37,215 nucleotides of DNA from DASQJL01 sp036380835. Lineage in GTDB: Bacteria; Eisenbacteria; RBG-16-71-46; SZUA-252. Shown here in pieces: positions 1-8,863 of the stretch. Numbering within the stretch: position 1 is the first letter of the stretch; each line of letters opens with the position of its first letter. The notes beneath the pieces were generated by a model. The model made no database searches and was not told the DNA's origin. It saw nothing but the letters and a program-made list of their open reading frames with translations. A program made the position numbers and the translations under genes. The stretch is taken from positions 1 through 37,215 of the forward strand of contig DASVDZ010000080.1 of NCBI GenBank assembly GCA_036380835.1, written 5' to 3'.

Positions 1-1093
1 CCAGGATCAGGTTCTCCTCCACGGAGAATTCGGGCACCGACTGGTCCCGGGCGATCGGTGGATTCACGAAGGTCATCCCCGACTCGACGCGGAGCCGTCG
101 CGGCGCGCGGAGGATCTCCTTCCCGAGGAAGTGGATCGAGCCCCGCTCCGGCGTCCGGTTGCCGAGGAGCGCGTCGTGGAGGAGGTTGAGCCCGTCGGCC
201 GGCGCGCCCACGATCGCGAGCACTTCGCCCGCGTGCACCTCGAACTCGATGCCGGCGAGGGACGTCTCGCGGCCGCGCCCTTCGAGGACCAGGCCCTCCA
301 CGCGCATCTGCGTCTCGCCCGGAGTGTGCGGCCCGGTCGGCACGCGGCGGATGCCGATGCCTCCGGTCCACTTCGCGACGAGCGCCGCCTCCGTGCACTC
401 CGCCGTGTCGACGGTGGCGGGCTCGCCGCCCCTCCAGAGAATCGTGACCGACCGGGCGTCGGGATATCCGTCGCGCGGCCAGGTCGTGCTGAAGAGGATC
501 GGGATCTTGTCGGCCTCGGCCAGCGCGCGGAGGAGCCCGAGCAGGTGGCGCGCCTCGTGCGGCCCGAGGTCGCCGGTCGGCTCGTCGAGGAGGATCGCGG
601 CGGGGGCGTCCTTGGCCGCGGCGGCCAGCTCGAGGAGTCTCCGCTCGACGGGGCGGAGCGCCTCGACCGGAACGTCGAGGAGCGGCTCCAGGCCGACGCG
701 GGCCGCGGCCGCGGCGGCCGCCTCGCGCGCGCGCTTCCACGCGATCGCGACGCCGCCCGCGCGCGGCGGGTCGTGGAGGATGAGGCGGTCGAGGACGCGG
801 AGCTGGGTCCCGGGGATCTCGCGCGGGATGAACGCCACGCGGGCACGACGCGCCTTCGCGGCCGACCGCTCCCCGTCCTCCGCTTCGATTTCGCCGATCG
901 CGATCGTCCCCTTGGAGGCCGGGCGAAGGCCCGCGACCGCCATGAGGAGCGCGCTCTTCCCGCTCCCGCGCTCGCCGAGCACCATATGGACCGAACCGGC
1001 AGGCGCCGACAGCGAGAGCCCCTGCACCATCCAGCGCTCGCCCTCGGCGACCGTGAGGCCCCGAATCGAGATCCCCGCCTCCTTGCCTCCCAT
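1..1093 (-). CDS. Double-domain sugar/nucleoside-type ABC transporter ATP-binding protein (3' end cut by window edge)
   Basis: This should be the cytoplasmic ATPase of an importer of the MglA/RbsA or BMP-nucleoside (YufO-like) type, in which one chain carries two ABC domains. I translated it from the minus strand. The ATG at 1093-1091 is preceded by GGAGG at a short spacing. The first domain has a Walker A GERGSGKSAL at about residues 32-41 and a Walker B ILLDEPTGDLG. The signature region reads LRPVERRLLE, a degenerate form of the LSVGE/LSGGQ motif. The second domain begins near residue 270; its P-loop position reads GAPADGLNLL, lacking the Gly-Lys-Ser of an active site, as is common in the second half of this family. 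About 364 residues are visible; the family is usually about 500. It follows carbamate kinase by 48 nt, so it is probably the third gene of that operon. The permease and binding-protein genes would lie left of the window. The substrate cannot be read from this fragment. Confidence 0.82.
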   Translation of the reverse strand, partial: MGGKEAGISIRGLTVAEGERWMVQGLSLSAPAGSVHMVLGERGSGKSALLMAVAGLRPASKGTIAIGEIEAEDGERSAAKARRARVAFIPREIPGTQLRVLDRLILHDPPRAGGVAIAWKRAREAAAAAAARVGLEPLLDVPVEALRPVERRLLELAAAAKDAPAAILLDEPTGDLGPHEARHLLGLLRALAEADKIPILFSTTWPRDGYPDARSVTILWRGGEPATVDTAECTEAALVAKWTGGIGIRRVPTGPHTPGETQMRVEGLVLEGRGRETSLAGIEFEVHAGEVLAIVGAPADGLNLLHDALLGNRTPERGSIHFLGKEILRAPRRLRVESGMTFVNPPIARDQSVPEFSVEENLIL

Positions 1094-1141
1094 CGTCCTC
1101 CGGATCCTCCCTGATCCCCGCGGCCCCGCGGTCCCCGCCGG

Positions 1142-2095
1142 CTACCTCCGGACGCGCGTCCCCGTCGCCCCTTTCAGCGCCTCGAGGACGCGATTCGGCG
1201 ACGTGATGATCACCTCGCGGCCGCCGCCGCGCACGAATTCGATCGCCGCCTGGATCTTCGGCCCCATGCTCCCCGCGGGGAAGTGCCCCTCGTCGGTCCA
1301 GCGCTGGAGCTCGTCCGCGGTCGCCTCGCCCACGTCGCGCTGCTCCGGCTTCCCGTAGTGGAGCGCGACCCGGTCGACGTCGGTGATGATCACCAACATC
1401 TCGCATCCGAGCAAGCGCGCAAGCAGGCTCGACGCGAGATCCTTGTCGATCACCGCCTCGACGCCGTGGAGCGAGCCGTCCCACTGGCGCGAGACGGGGA
1501 TGCCGCCGCCGCCCGCCGCGATCGCCACGCCGCCATCTTCCACGATCTGGCGGATGGCCGCCAGCTCGACGACTTCGAGCGGGCGGGGCGACGGAACGAC
1601 GCGCCGGTAGCCGCGGCCCGAATCCTCCACGACGGTCCACCCCTTCTCCTTGGCCAGGAGGCGGCCGCGCTCCTGGGGGTAGAACGGCCCGATCGGCTTG
1701 GTCGGCCGCCGAAACGCGGGGTCGCGCTCGTCCACCACGATCTGCGTCACGAGGGTCACCACCGGCCGATCGCCGAGCCCGATCTTCCGCAGCTCGTTCT
1801 GGAGGATCTGCTGCATCATGTAGCCGATCCCACCCTGCGAATCGGCGCCGCAGACGTCGAGAGGCATCGGGGGGATCTGCTCGCGCGCGCACTCGTTCCG
1901 CGTGAGGATGTTCCCCACGATCGGGCCGTTCCCGTGCGAGAGCACCACCTCGACGCCCTGCTGGATGAGCCGCGCGATCGGCTGCATGGTGGCGCGCGTG
2001 ATCGCGCACTGCTCCTCGAACGTCCCGGTGCCGCGCGCGGGGAGGATCGCGTTTCCTCCCAGCGTGATGAAGAGGCGGCGCGGCAGGGCGTTCAT
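1142..2095 (-). CDS. arcC: Carbamate kinase
   Basis: Carbamate kinase (EC 2.7.2.2) reversibly transfers phosphate between carbamoyl phosphate and ADP. In catabolic settings it makes ATP, ammonia and CO2 in the cytoplasm. The 317-residue product has the normal family length and its motifs in order: an N-terminal LGGNAI loop, SHGNGPIVGN, DVCGADSQGGIGYMM, AAGGGGIPV, VIDKDLASSLLA and GSMGPKIQAA near the C-terminus. These are amino-acid-kinase-fold nucleotide and carbamate contacts. The ATG start lies 13 nt after the aminotransferase stop, so the two are surely co-transcribed. No arginine deiminase or ornithine carbamoyltransferase gene is visible, so it need not be part of the classical arginine deiminase pathway. 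With an aminotransferase and a nucleoside-type ABC transporter beside it, purine/allantoin or another carbamoyl-yielding catabolism is an inference only. Confidence 0.95.
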   Translation of the reverse strand: MNALPRRLFITLGGNAILPARGTGTFEEQCAITRATMQPIARLIQQGVEVVLSHGNGPIVGNILTRNECAREQIPPMPLDVCGADSQGGIGYMMQQILQNELRKIGLGDRPVVTLVTQIVVDERDPAFRRPTKPIGPFYPQERGRLLAKEKGWTVVEDSGRGYRRVVPSPRPLEVVELAAIRQIVEDGGVAIAAGGGGIPVSRQWDGSLHGVEAVIDKDLASSLLARLLGCEMLVIITDVDRVALHYGKPEQRDVGEATADELQRWTDEGHFPAGSMGPKIQAAIEFVRGGGREVIITSPNRVLEALKGATGTRVRR

Positions 2096-2108
2096 CGATC
2101 GCGGGCGG

Positions 2109-3287
2109 TCAGCGCGCCGCTTTCGCGTGGCTCTGCGCGAACGCCTCGAACCGCTTGAGCCCCTCGCGGATGTTCTCCACCGAGTTCGCGTAGGAGAACC
2201 GGAGGTATCCCTCGCCGTGCGCGCCGAACGCCGTCCCGGAGAGCGCCGCCACGCCTCCTTCCTCGAGGAGCTGGCTCTCGAGGTCCGAGGACTTGATGCC
2301 GAGACCCTGGACGTTCGGGAAGACGTAGAAGGCGCCGGCCGGCTTCCGGCACGAGACGCCGGGGATCGCGTTCAGCCCCTCGACGATCACGTCGCGGCGG
2401 CGGCGGAACTCCGCGACCATCGCCTTCACCTCGTCCTGCGGGCCGCCGAGGGCGGTCGGGGCGACGCGCTGGACGAACGACGTGGCGCAGGAGTAGACGT
2501 TGGTCGCGAGGCGCGCCACGTGCTTCGCCAGGGTCGGGTTCATCACGCCGTAGCCCAAGCGCCAGCCGGTCATGGCGTACGTCTTCGAGAAGCCGTCGAG
2601 CAGGATCGTCCGCTCGGCCATCCCCGGACGCGTCGCGATCGACTCGTGGACGCCGTCGTAGAGGATCTTCGAGTAGATCTCGTCCGAGAGGATCCAGAGA
2701 TCGCGCTCCCGGATCAGCGCCGCGATCTCGTCCAGATCCTTGGGCGTCAGCACCGAGCCGGTCGGATTGTGCGGGCTGTTGAGGACGATCATGCGCGTCC
2801 GCGGCGTGAGGAGCGCCTCGAGGTCGGCCGCGCCGAACCGGAAGTCACGCGCCTCGCGGAGCGGGAGCGGAACGACCGTCGCGCCGGAGAAGCGCGCGAC
2901 CGATTCGTAGATGGGGAAGCCCGGGTTGGGGATGATCACCTCGTCGCCCGGGTTGACGCAGGCCAGGATCGCGAAGGTGAGGATGGGCTTGCCGCCCGGC
3001 GTGACGACGACCATGTCGGGCGTGACCTTGAGGCCCCGGTCCCGCGCGATGTGGGCGGCGATCGCCTCCCGCACCTCCGGCAGGCCGGCCGACGGGCCGT
3101 AGTGCGTGAAGCCCTCCTCGATCGCGCGCACGGCCGCCGCGCGGATCGGGGCGGGCGTGTCGAAATCGGGCTCGCCGATCTGGAGATGCACGATGGAGCG
3201 CCCCTTCGCCTCCAGGGCGCGCGCCTTCGCGAGCACTTCGAAGGCCGTTTCGGTCCCGAGCAGGTTCATCCGATCCGCGTATCGCAT
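2109..3287 (-). CDS. Class I/II PLP-dependent aminotransferase
   Basis: A cytoplasmic fold-type I aminotransferase of 392 residues, normal for the aspartate/alanine-type (subgroup I-gamma) family. Visible family features are the substrate-side QIGEPDFDTP (about 36-45), HYGPSAGLPEVREAI (about 62-76), the PLP-contacting SPHNPTG with Asn174, SDEIY with Asp202, the Schiff-base lysine Lys235 in DGFSKTYAMTGWRLGYG and the phosphate-binding Arg243. A C-terminal GYLRFSYANS supplies the likely carboxylate-binding arginine. The ATG at 3287 has GAGGG seven bases upstream. It heads a tight minus-strand group with carbamate kinase and an ABC ATPase, which suggests amino-nitrogen catabolism rather than biosynthesis. 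The amino donor and acceptor cannot be fixed from sequence alone; aspartate, alanine and aromatic substrates all occur in this subgroup. Confidence 0.93.
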   Translation of the reverse strand: MRYADRMNLLGTETAFEVLAKARALEAKGRSIVHLQIGEPDFDTPAPIRAAAVRAIEEGFTHYGPSAGLPEVREAIAAHIARDRGLKVTPDMVVVTPGGKPILTFAILACVNPGDEVIIPNPGFPIYESVARFSGATVVPLPLREARDFRFGAADLEALLTPRTRMIVLNSPHNPTGSVLTPKDLDEIAALIRERDLWILSDEIYSKILYDGVHESIATRPGMAERTILLDGFSKTYAMTGWRLGYGVMNPTLAKHVARLATNVYSCATSFVQRVAPTALGGPQDEVKAMVAEFRRRRDVIVEGLNAIPGVSCRKPAGAFYVFPNVQGLGIKSSDLESQLLEEGGVAALSGTAFGAHGEGYLRFSYANSVENIREGLKRFEAFAQSHAKAAR

Positions 3288-3339
3288 CGATCGTCCCTCG
3301 CCTTCCGTAACGGGTCGGGTCGAGCCCGGCCCTGGTCGT

Positions 3340-4806
3340 TCACTCTCCCCATTCGAGCCACAACGTCGCCGCGAGGTGCCCGCGGTCCGCCTGATCGGCG
3401 CCCTCCGCGTCGCGGAGGAGCGCCCGGAGGCGCGCCGATCCGAGCCTCACCCAGCCGCCGGCCGAGGCCGCGACGCCCGAGCGCCCGCGCGTCTCGAGGG
3501 CGCTCGCCCCCGACGGCGTGATTCCCGTCGTCCAGGCCGCGCCCGCGGCGGAGCTGGCCGCCGCGGAGCCGGTCCGGGCCGACTCGACGACGAGCGTGCC
3601 CGAGGCGCGACCTCGCGCCGAGAGCGTGAGGCGCCCGCCGATCGAGGTGCCGACCCCGCGCGCGACCCCCGCCCCGCGTTCGCGCCGCGAGGCGAGGAGC
3701 GCGAGCGACCGGCCGCGCTCCGAGGCCACGACGGCGTCCAGCACGAGGTATCGCTCGCGCGGCGTCTCCGGATCCTCTCCGCCCCGCTTCGCTCCGACCC
3801 GAAGTCGGGCCGGTCCGAAGCCGGGCGCGTCCCACGTTCCCTCCGCCTCGAGGGTCCCGTCGTCCCCCGGGGCGCGCGACGACCACGGCCGCCACGTCAC
3901 GCGCGCCGACGCGGCGCGCCCGCGCACGAGCGCCGCCCACTCGCCGGCGACCGGCCGCGCCTCGCCGGGCCGCCGCCGCCATCGCGTCTCGAGGCCCACG
4001 GAGCCGGACGAGGCGGCCGCCTCGATCGCGGCCGTCGGCGCCCTTCCGCGCTCGATCAGCATCTCGGCCGCGAGCGAGCGCCCCTCGGGGCGGACCCGCG
4101 CCGTGAGCGACACGATGCGTCTCGCGCCGGCCCCCGAAGCGGACCCCGCCTCCGCGTCGGGCTCGACGGCTCCCGCCGCGACCGCCCACGCGAGCCGTCC
4201 CACGGGCGCGCCCACGCCGCCCGCGGCGATGCGCGCGCGGTCCTCCTCGCGCCGTCCGGCCAGGAGCCAGCCCGCCCCGAGCCGACCGGCGGCCGAGGCG
4301 GCGGCGCCCACGATGGCCAGGCTCGCCGGCGAGGGCGGCGCCTCGAACGAAGGCGCCGCCTCTCTCGGGGGCGACGGACGGCGACTCCCCCGCGACCAAC
4401 CCATCGCCTGCGCGAGGAGCGGCGCCGCGTCGCGAACCACGACGGCGCCTGCCGCCACGGCGGAGCGCCCCGGCCGGGCCGCCGTGATCGTCGCCCACGG
4501 CGCCCGATCGCCGCGCGCGAGCCACGACACGCCGATCAGGCGCGGTCCGAACCGCGCCGTCACGACGGCCCGTCGCGCCTCGAACCCCGAATCGCGGCGG
4601 TCGGCGCGGATGGCGGCCCCCAGTCGCGGCGATTCGTCCTCGAGACGATCGGGCTCCACCACCTCTTCGATCGGGAGCGGGAGCCAGGCCGCGGTCGAGT
4701 CGGCGTTCGCGGCCCGGCTCGGATCGACGATCGCTCCTAGCAGCGAGGCGCCGGCGGCCCACGCGACCACGACCGAGATGCGGCGTATGCGACCGTCCCG
4801 TCGCAT
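3340..4806 (-). CDS. Exported protein of unknown function, probable outer-membrane beta-rich protein
   Basis: I do not recognise a named family. The open frame reaches back to 5334, but I place the start at the ATG at 4806. From there the product (488 residues) begins with a signal-peptide-like stretch: basic MRRDGRIRR, then hydrophobic ISVVVAWAAGASLLGAI. A GGAGG lies about 12 nt upstream, a little far. The mature part starts with an acidic proline-rich segment (WLPLPIEEVVEPDRLEDESP). The rest is rich in alternating short hydrophobic strands and Gly/Ala/Arg, ending TLWLEWGE, which fits an outer-membrane barrel or beta-sandwich. There are no transmembrane helices after the signal. It lies 52 nt upstream of the aminotransferase on the same strand and might share its transcript. 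It resembles in style, but not in obvious sequence, the exported protein starting at 8863. Confidence 0.6.
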   Translation of the reverse strand: MRRDGRIRRISVVVAWAAGASLLGAIVDPSRAANADSTAAWLPLPIEEVVEPDRLEDESPRLGAAIRADRRDSGFEARRAVVTARFGPRLIGVSWLARGDRAPWATITAARPGRSAVAAGAVVVRDAAPLLAQAMGWSRGSRRPSPPREAAPSFEAPPSPASLAIVGAAASAAGRLGAGWLLAGRREEDRARIAAGGVGAPVGRLAWAVAAGAVEPDAEAGSASGAGARRIVSLTARVRPEGRSLAAEMLIERGRAPTAAIEAAASSGSVGLETRWRRRPGEARPVAGEWAALVRGRAASARVTWRPWSSRAPGDDGTLEAEGTWDAPGFGPARLRVGAKRGGEDPETPRERYLVLDAVVASERGRSLALLASRRERGAGVARGVGTSIGGRLTLSARGRASGTLVVESARTGSAAASSAAGAAWTTGITPSGASALETRGRSGVAASAGGWVRLGSARLRALLRDAEGADQADRGHLAATLWLEWGE

Positions 4807-5158
4807 GATAGCAGAGGGCCTCCGGCCCAACAACGCGCCCTCGGAGATCGCTCGCCGGTGCCATCCCGGGCGATGCCGGAATCCCGCAACCCAAGTCGTC
4901 GCTGCGATTTCGATCGCTTTTTCAGCGCCCCCGTGGTATGCTTCCGCCCGTTGCTTCCCCGGTTGGTCATCGCGCGGGGAGCGACTGTCGCAGCGCCGCG
5001 CTCTGCCTGGACCCCTCGAGGCGACATGTCCTGTTTCAGGCCGGTCCCCAACGGCAATGCCGATCCTTCCCACGCCGGCACCCGGTCCGCGCCGGCCGAC
5101 CCGGGTCGATCCGTGATCCGCGCCCCCCTGCATTCCCATTACCAGGAGGTCTCCCCCC
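4807..5158. other. Divergent intergenic region between the exported protein (minus) and the 936-residue secreted protein (plus)
   Basis: These 352 bp separate two genes pointing away from each other and should hold both promoters. I find no convincing -35/-10 pair on either strand. The only compact structure is the small UUCG hairpin listed at 4904-4922. The plus-strand gene has an excellent ribosome-binding site, AGGAGG at 5144-5149, nine bases before its ATG. Open frames crossing the region look like GC-driven shadows. Confidence 0.5.
4904..4922 (+). terminator. Small UUCG-tetraloop hairpin followed by five T
   Basis: GCGAT (4904-4908), loop TTCG (4909-4912), ATCGC (4913-4917) and TTTTT (4918-4922) form a perfect 5-bp stem capped by a very stable UUCG loop. 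The shape is that of a minimal intrinsic terminator on the plus strand, but no gene ends just upstream. It could stop stray or leader transcription or be chance. The stem is short. Confidence 0.3.
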
Positions 5159-7969
5159 ATGCGTGCCGCCACGAAACGCATCGCCGCCCTCCTCACGCTA
5201 CTCGCATCGGGTTTTCTCGCCACCGAGGCCCTCGCGGCGACGACGCGGACCACGACGGACGATCCGCCGTCGAACCCGGCGGTCGTGCGGACCGAAGCGC
5301 CGGAGACGGCGCCGGGAGCCCGTCCGCAGCTCACGCGGGGTTTCCACGCCGCGCCGGCCGCGGGCGAGACCGTCTACGTCTTCTCGGACAGCCTGAATAG
5401 CCGGTCCAGCCCCGACAACGAGGGCGGCTGGAGCCACTACGACCAATCGATCAAGCCGACGGCGTGGCACCTCGATACGTTCCTCGCGTGCCAGGGACAC
5501 TCGTGGTGGTGCGGCCTCATCGATTCGTCGTGGATCTACGACTCGAATCGGGCGGGCTACGACAACGACTGGGTCCAGAACTTCCAGAACTCGGTCGACC
5601 TGAGCGGCATCCCGCAGGGGACGCCCGTGACGCTCGGATTCCGCCACCGGTTCAACGCGGAGCCCGACTACGACTACGGCTACATCGAGGTCTACGACCT
5701 GACCGACGCCTGGATCCCCCTCGCGACGTTCACCGGGAAGGTCCCGAGCAGCGGGGCGTGCGACACGTTCACGGTCGTGATTCCCGATTCGATCCGGGCC
5801 AAGTACAACCCGGTCGTGTTCCGGTTCGTCTTCACGTCCGACGTCGGCTACTCCTCCGCGGACGGCCTCTACAACGGCGACGGCTGGGTGCTGGACAACA
5901 TCACGATCAAGGCGGGGACCGACGTCCGCTTCTTCGACGACGGCGAGAGCGGGCCGGGATCGTGGGTCATCTCCACCTTCCCGGGCGTGGGCGACTTCTT
6001 CTGGTTGCGGAACAACGTGTTCACCGAGGACGTCTGCACGTCGAACCCATCGATGCTCTGGACCGACTGGGATCCCATATCCCTGTCGCTCATCCCGCGA
6101 ATGGACAACCTCGTGAACACGCCTCCCATCGCGACGAATCGAGCCTCGGACGTCTTCGTCGACTTCGACGTCTACCGGAACCTGCCGCTCTACGCGTGTT
6201 TCTACTACCACCTGAACTTCCGGACGAAGAACGTCGGGGACGCGAACTGGAGCCTCTGGGAGGATCCGACGTTCTTCGTCTACTACGGAGGCAACAAGGA
6301 CTGGGCCCGACAACAGATCCCGCTCCCGGGCGCCGGCAACAAGGATTCGGTCCAGGTCCAGCTCGGCGTCCGCGACTACTCCGTCACCTACTGCGAGGGC
6401 GTCTCCACGCCGGGCGGGGTCTACGCGCTCTTCGACAACGTCGCCCTGGGCGTGATCGGCACCGCGCCGCCCTCGTTCGTGGTGCGGGACATCGATCTGT
6501 TCAACGATACGTTCGAGACGGGGCCGTTCATGCTCCGGAACGACAACTTCAACACCCCGATCGGCGACAGCGCCGTCGTGAACGTGAACGCCTCGTTCGG
6601 GTTCAAGCAGGGGTTCATGCACTACCGCCTGAACGGAGGGTCCTTCTCGTCGGTGGCGCTCACCAACGTCGCCCCGGCGCTCCCGACCCGGTTCTACGCG
6701 GACGTGCCGGCCGCGTCTTACCCCGCGAACACGACGCTCGAGTACTATTTCTCGGCCACCGACAGTATCAACAACACCTCGTACTATCCGTCGGACGCGA
6801 CGACGGCGCAGCACTACCTCTCCGCGTCGATCCTGCCGATCAAGCGGGCGACCAATCCGAGCCTCTCTTGCTTCGACAGCCTCTCGACGGTGCTGTTCGT
6901 CAACCACTTCTCCGGCCGCGAAACGACCCCGAGGATCGCGGACGCGCTCACGGCGCTCGGCTACAGGTTCGACACGTGGGACGTGAACGCCCCGTCGAGC
7001 GGCGCCGGTAACGCGCTCGGCGGCGCGCCGGCGGGGGATCAGCAGTACCACTGGCCGAGCACGAGCCTGAACAGCCTGCTCCAGTACAAGACGATCATCT
7101 GGCACTCGGGCGATCTCTCGTCCTTCACGATCACGGCGGAGGATCAAGCGCTGCTCGAGGGCTGGGTCCAGCAGAGCGGCAAGGACCGGAACCTCTGGAT
7201 CAGCGGCGACGACGTCGGAGCGGAACTCGCCGGCGGCGTCGACTACAACAGCTTCATGAGCTTCACGTGCGGCGCCACGTTCCTGCGCGACGTATGGGAA
7301 TCGCAGCCCCAGGACACGCTGCACCCGATCGTCACCGGCCTCGCCGGCTCGCCCGCGGCCGGCCGTTCGTTCCACGTGAACGGCGATTGTCCGCTCGTCA
7401 ACCACTTCGACGCCGTGGCCGTGTCGCCCTCGGCGCCGGCCAACGGGAAGGCGGGGATCCTCTTCAGGTACCCGGACAATCTCGGCGCGGCGACGCGATA
7501 CGCGACCAAGTACGTCTCGTTCGGGACGGACAGCGCCCGCACCGTGTTCATGGGGTTCAGCTTCAACCTGATCGAGGAGGGAGGGGAGCGGCTGCAGACG
7601 GTGAAGGCGATCGTGCAGAACTACTTCAAGGAGCAGGCCTGCTACGTCCCGACCGGCGTCGAGGAGGATCCCGCCGCGGAGGCGCCGGGCATTCGGACGC
7701 GGCTCTTCCAGAACGCGCCGAATCCGTTCAATCCCGAGACCGTCATCCGGTTCTCGGTCGCCCGGCGAGGGCCGGTCGAGATCCGCATCTTCGACGTGGC
7801 GGGACGCCAGGTGCGGGAGCTGGTCGACGACGTGCGCGATCGGGGCGAGTACTCCGTCCGCTGGGACGGCACCGACGACGGGGGCCGGACGCTGGCGAGC
7901 GGCGCCTACTTCTACCGCTTCCGCGCGGACGGGGTGACCGACGCGAAGAAGCTGATCCTGCTCCGATAG
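5159..7969 (+). CDS. Large secreted protein with FlgD/Ig-like C-terminal sorting-type domain
   Basis: The 936-residue product starts at an ATG with AGGAGG nine bases upstream and has a clear signal peptide (MRAATKRIAALLTLLASGFL, cleaved near ALAA). Two tandem jelly-roll-like blocks rich in Trp, Tyr and Asp follow (about 60-260 and 270-430; WDLDNITI-type and FDNVALGV strands), resembling the carbohydrate/MAM-like folds of secreted peptidase-associated proteins. A bacterial Ig-like stretch lies at about 460-560. An alpha/beta region at about 575-760 starts STVLFVNHFSG and includes TIIWHSGD and WISGDDVG; it looks like a class I glutamine-amidotransferase/ThuA-like fold without a recognisable catalytic triad. 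The last 85 residues (NAPNPFNPETVIRF ... VRWDGTDDGGRTLASGAYFY ... KLILLR) are a textbook FlgD-like, type A sorting-like C-terminal domain. The protein is probably exported and surface-anchored or released; the biochemical role is unknown. An intrinsic terminator follows at 8006. Confidence 0.9.
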   Translation: MRAATKRIAALLTLLASGFLATEALAATTRTTTDDPPSNPAVVRTEAPETAPGARPQLTRGFHAAPAAGETVYVFSDSLNSRSSPDNEGGWSHYDQSIKPTAWHLDTFLACQGHSWWCGLIDSSWIYDSNRAGYDNDWVQNFQNSVDLSGIPQGTPVTLGFRHRFNAEPDYDYGYIEVYDLTDAWIPLATFTGKVPSSGACDTFTVVIPDSIRAKYNPVVFRFVFTSDVGYSSADGLYNGDGWVLDNITIKAGTDVRFFDDGESGPGSWVISTFPGVGDFFWLRNNVFTEDVCTSNPSMLWTDWDPISLSLIPRMDNLVNTPPIATNRASDVFVDFDVYRNLPLYACFYYHLNFRTKNVGDANWSLWEDPTFFVYYGGNKDWARQQIPLPGAGNKDSVQVQLGVRDYSVTYCEGVSTPGGVYALFDNVALGVIGTAPPSFVVRDIDLFNDTFETGPFMLRNDNFNTPIGDSAVVNVNASFGFKQGFMHYRLNGGSFSSVALTNVAPALPTRFYADVPAASYPANTTLEYYFSATDSINNTSYYPSDATTAQHYLSASILPIKRATNPSLSCFDSLSTVLFVNHFSGRETTPRIADALTALGYRFDTWDVNAPSSGAGNALGGAPAGDQQYHWPSTSLNSLLQYKTIIWHSGDLSSFTITAEDQALLEGWVQQSGKDRNLWISGDDVGAELAGGVDYNSFMSFTCGATFLRDVWESQPQDTLHPIVTGLAGSPAAGRSFHVNGDCPLVNHFDAVAVSPSAPANGKAGILFRYPDNLGAATRYATKYVSFGTDSARTVFMGFSFNLIEEGGERLQTVKAIVQNYFKEQACYVPTGVEEDPAAEAPGIRTRLFQNAPNPFNPETVIRFSVARRGPVEIRIFDVAGRQVRELVDDVRDRGEYSVRWDGTDDGGRTLASGAYFYRFRADGVTDAKKLILLR

Positions 7970-8863
7970 CGATACCGTCCCGGCGCGCGGGGCGGCAATC
8001 GACGGAGGGCGGCTCGCCGACGAGGCGGGCCGCCCTTTCCGTTTCGGCGCCGCGCGCAGCTCGAGGGACGTCACCGAGCCGCCCGCCGCGTCGTCGAGGC
8101 GGCCGAACGAGAGCGCGAGCGGCCCGCGCCGGATCGCGAGCGCCATCCCGACGCGGCCCGGGCCGGCGCCCCGCCCGATCCGGAGCGTCGCCGCGCTCCC
8201 GAGCGCCAGGTCCGCCACGAGGCGCGGGCTCCTCCGGCCGTCGCTCTCCCAGCGGTCGATCGCCGCGAGCGCGAGGTCCCGCACCCGCACGCGCGCGCGG
8301 ATCACCGTCGCCGGCGCCACGCCGAGGCGCCCGAGGGACGGGGAGCGGACGACGCGATCGGCGAGGATCGCGGCTTCGGCGTCGAACGCTCCCCCGCGCC
8401 GCCGGGCGCGGACGCCGAGCGAACCCGCCCACCCGCCGAGGCGACCGAGGCCGTCGAGCGAGAGCGAGAGCCGCTCCACGTCCGCCTCCAGACACACGGC
8501 GCGCGCGCGCGACTCGCGCGCCGCGATCCGCCCCGTCGCCTCGCCGAGCCCGGGGAGCCCCACCGTCGACCACGAGCCATCGAGCGCGACGCTTCCGAGG
8601 CGCGCGGAGGCGAAGAACCGCTGCGCGGTGAGCCCGGCGACGTCGTAGAGGGCCGCGCGGCCCGCGCCGACCGCGACCGCCCCGTCTCCGGCGCCCGCGA
8701 GCGGCGCCTCCGGCCCGAGGAGCGGCTCGGGCGCGAGGTCGAGCGACACGCCGCCGAGTGCCGCGGGCGAGGCGTCGCGCAGCTCGAAGGCGGCGCGCGC
8801 TCCCGGGGCGCCCAGGACGCCGAACAGGACGAGCGAGGCCGACGCGACGAGGCGCGCGATCAT
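7970..8863 (-). CDS. Exported barrel-like protein with no stop codon before the convergent gene (3' end uncertain)
   Basis: The start is clear: the ATG at 8863-8861 overlaps the TGA of the lamin-tail gene (8862-8860) in an ATGA coupling, and the product begins with a signal peptide (MIARLVASASLVLFGVLGAP, ending near ARAAFEL). The mature part, about 250 residues, is a run of short amphipathic strands (for example RFFASARLGSVALDGSW, AVCLEADVERLSLSLDG) and resembles small PorV-like or other outer-membrane barrels. I cannot name a family. Strand-like sequence ends at about SVTSLELRAAPKRK near 8040, but the frame has no stop there. It stays open through the plus-strand terminator and antisense to the whole facing gene until 5198. 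The first stops in the other two minus frames are at 7914-7912 and near 7743, both inside the facing gene. The end given here is therefore only the edge of the intergenic space. A frameshift, an assembly error or a genuinely long overlap are all possible. Confidence 0.6.
8006..8040 (+). terminator. Intrinsic terminator after the 936-residue secreted protein
   Basis: AGGGCGGCTCGCC (8006-8018) and GGCGGGCCGCCCT (8024-8036) form a 13-bp stem with one G-U pair and a five-base loop GACGA. A T-rich run, TTTCCGTTT, follows from 8036. It lies 37 nt beyond the stop at 7969. On the minus strand no T-run follows, so it serves the plus-strand gene. The frame of the facing minus-strand gene passes straight through it. 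Confidence 0.75.

Noticed and set aside
4807..5158. A riboswitch or small RNA in the divergent gap
   Set aside because: Apart from one 5-bp UUCG hairpin there is no recognisable conserved riboswitch core.
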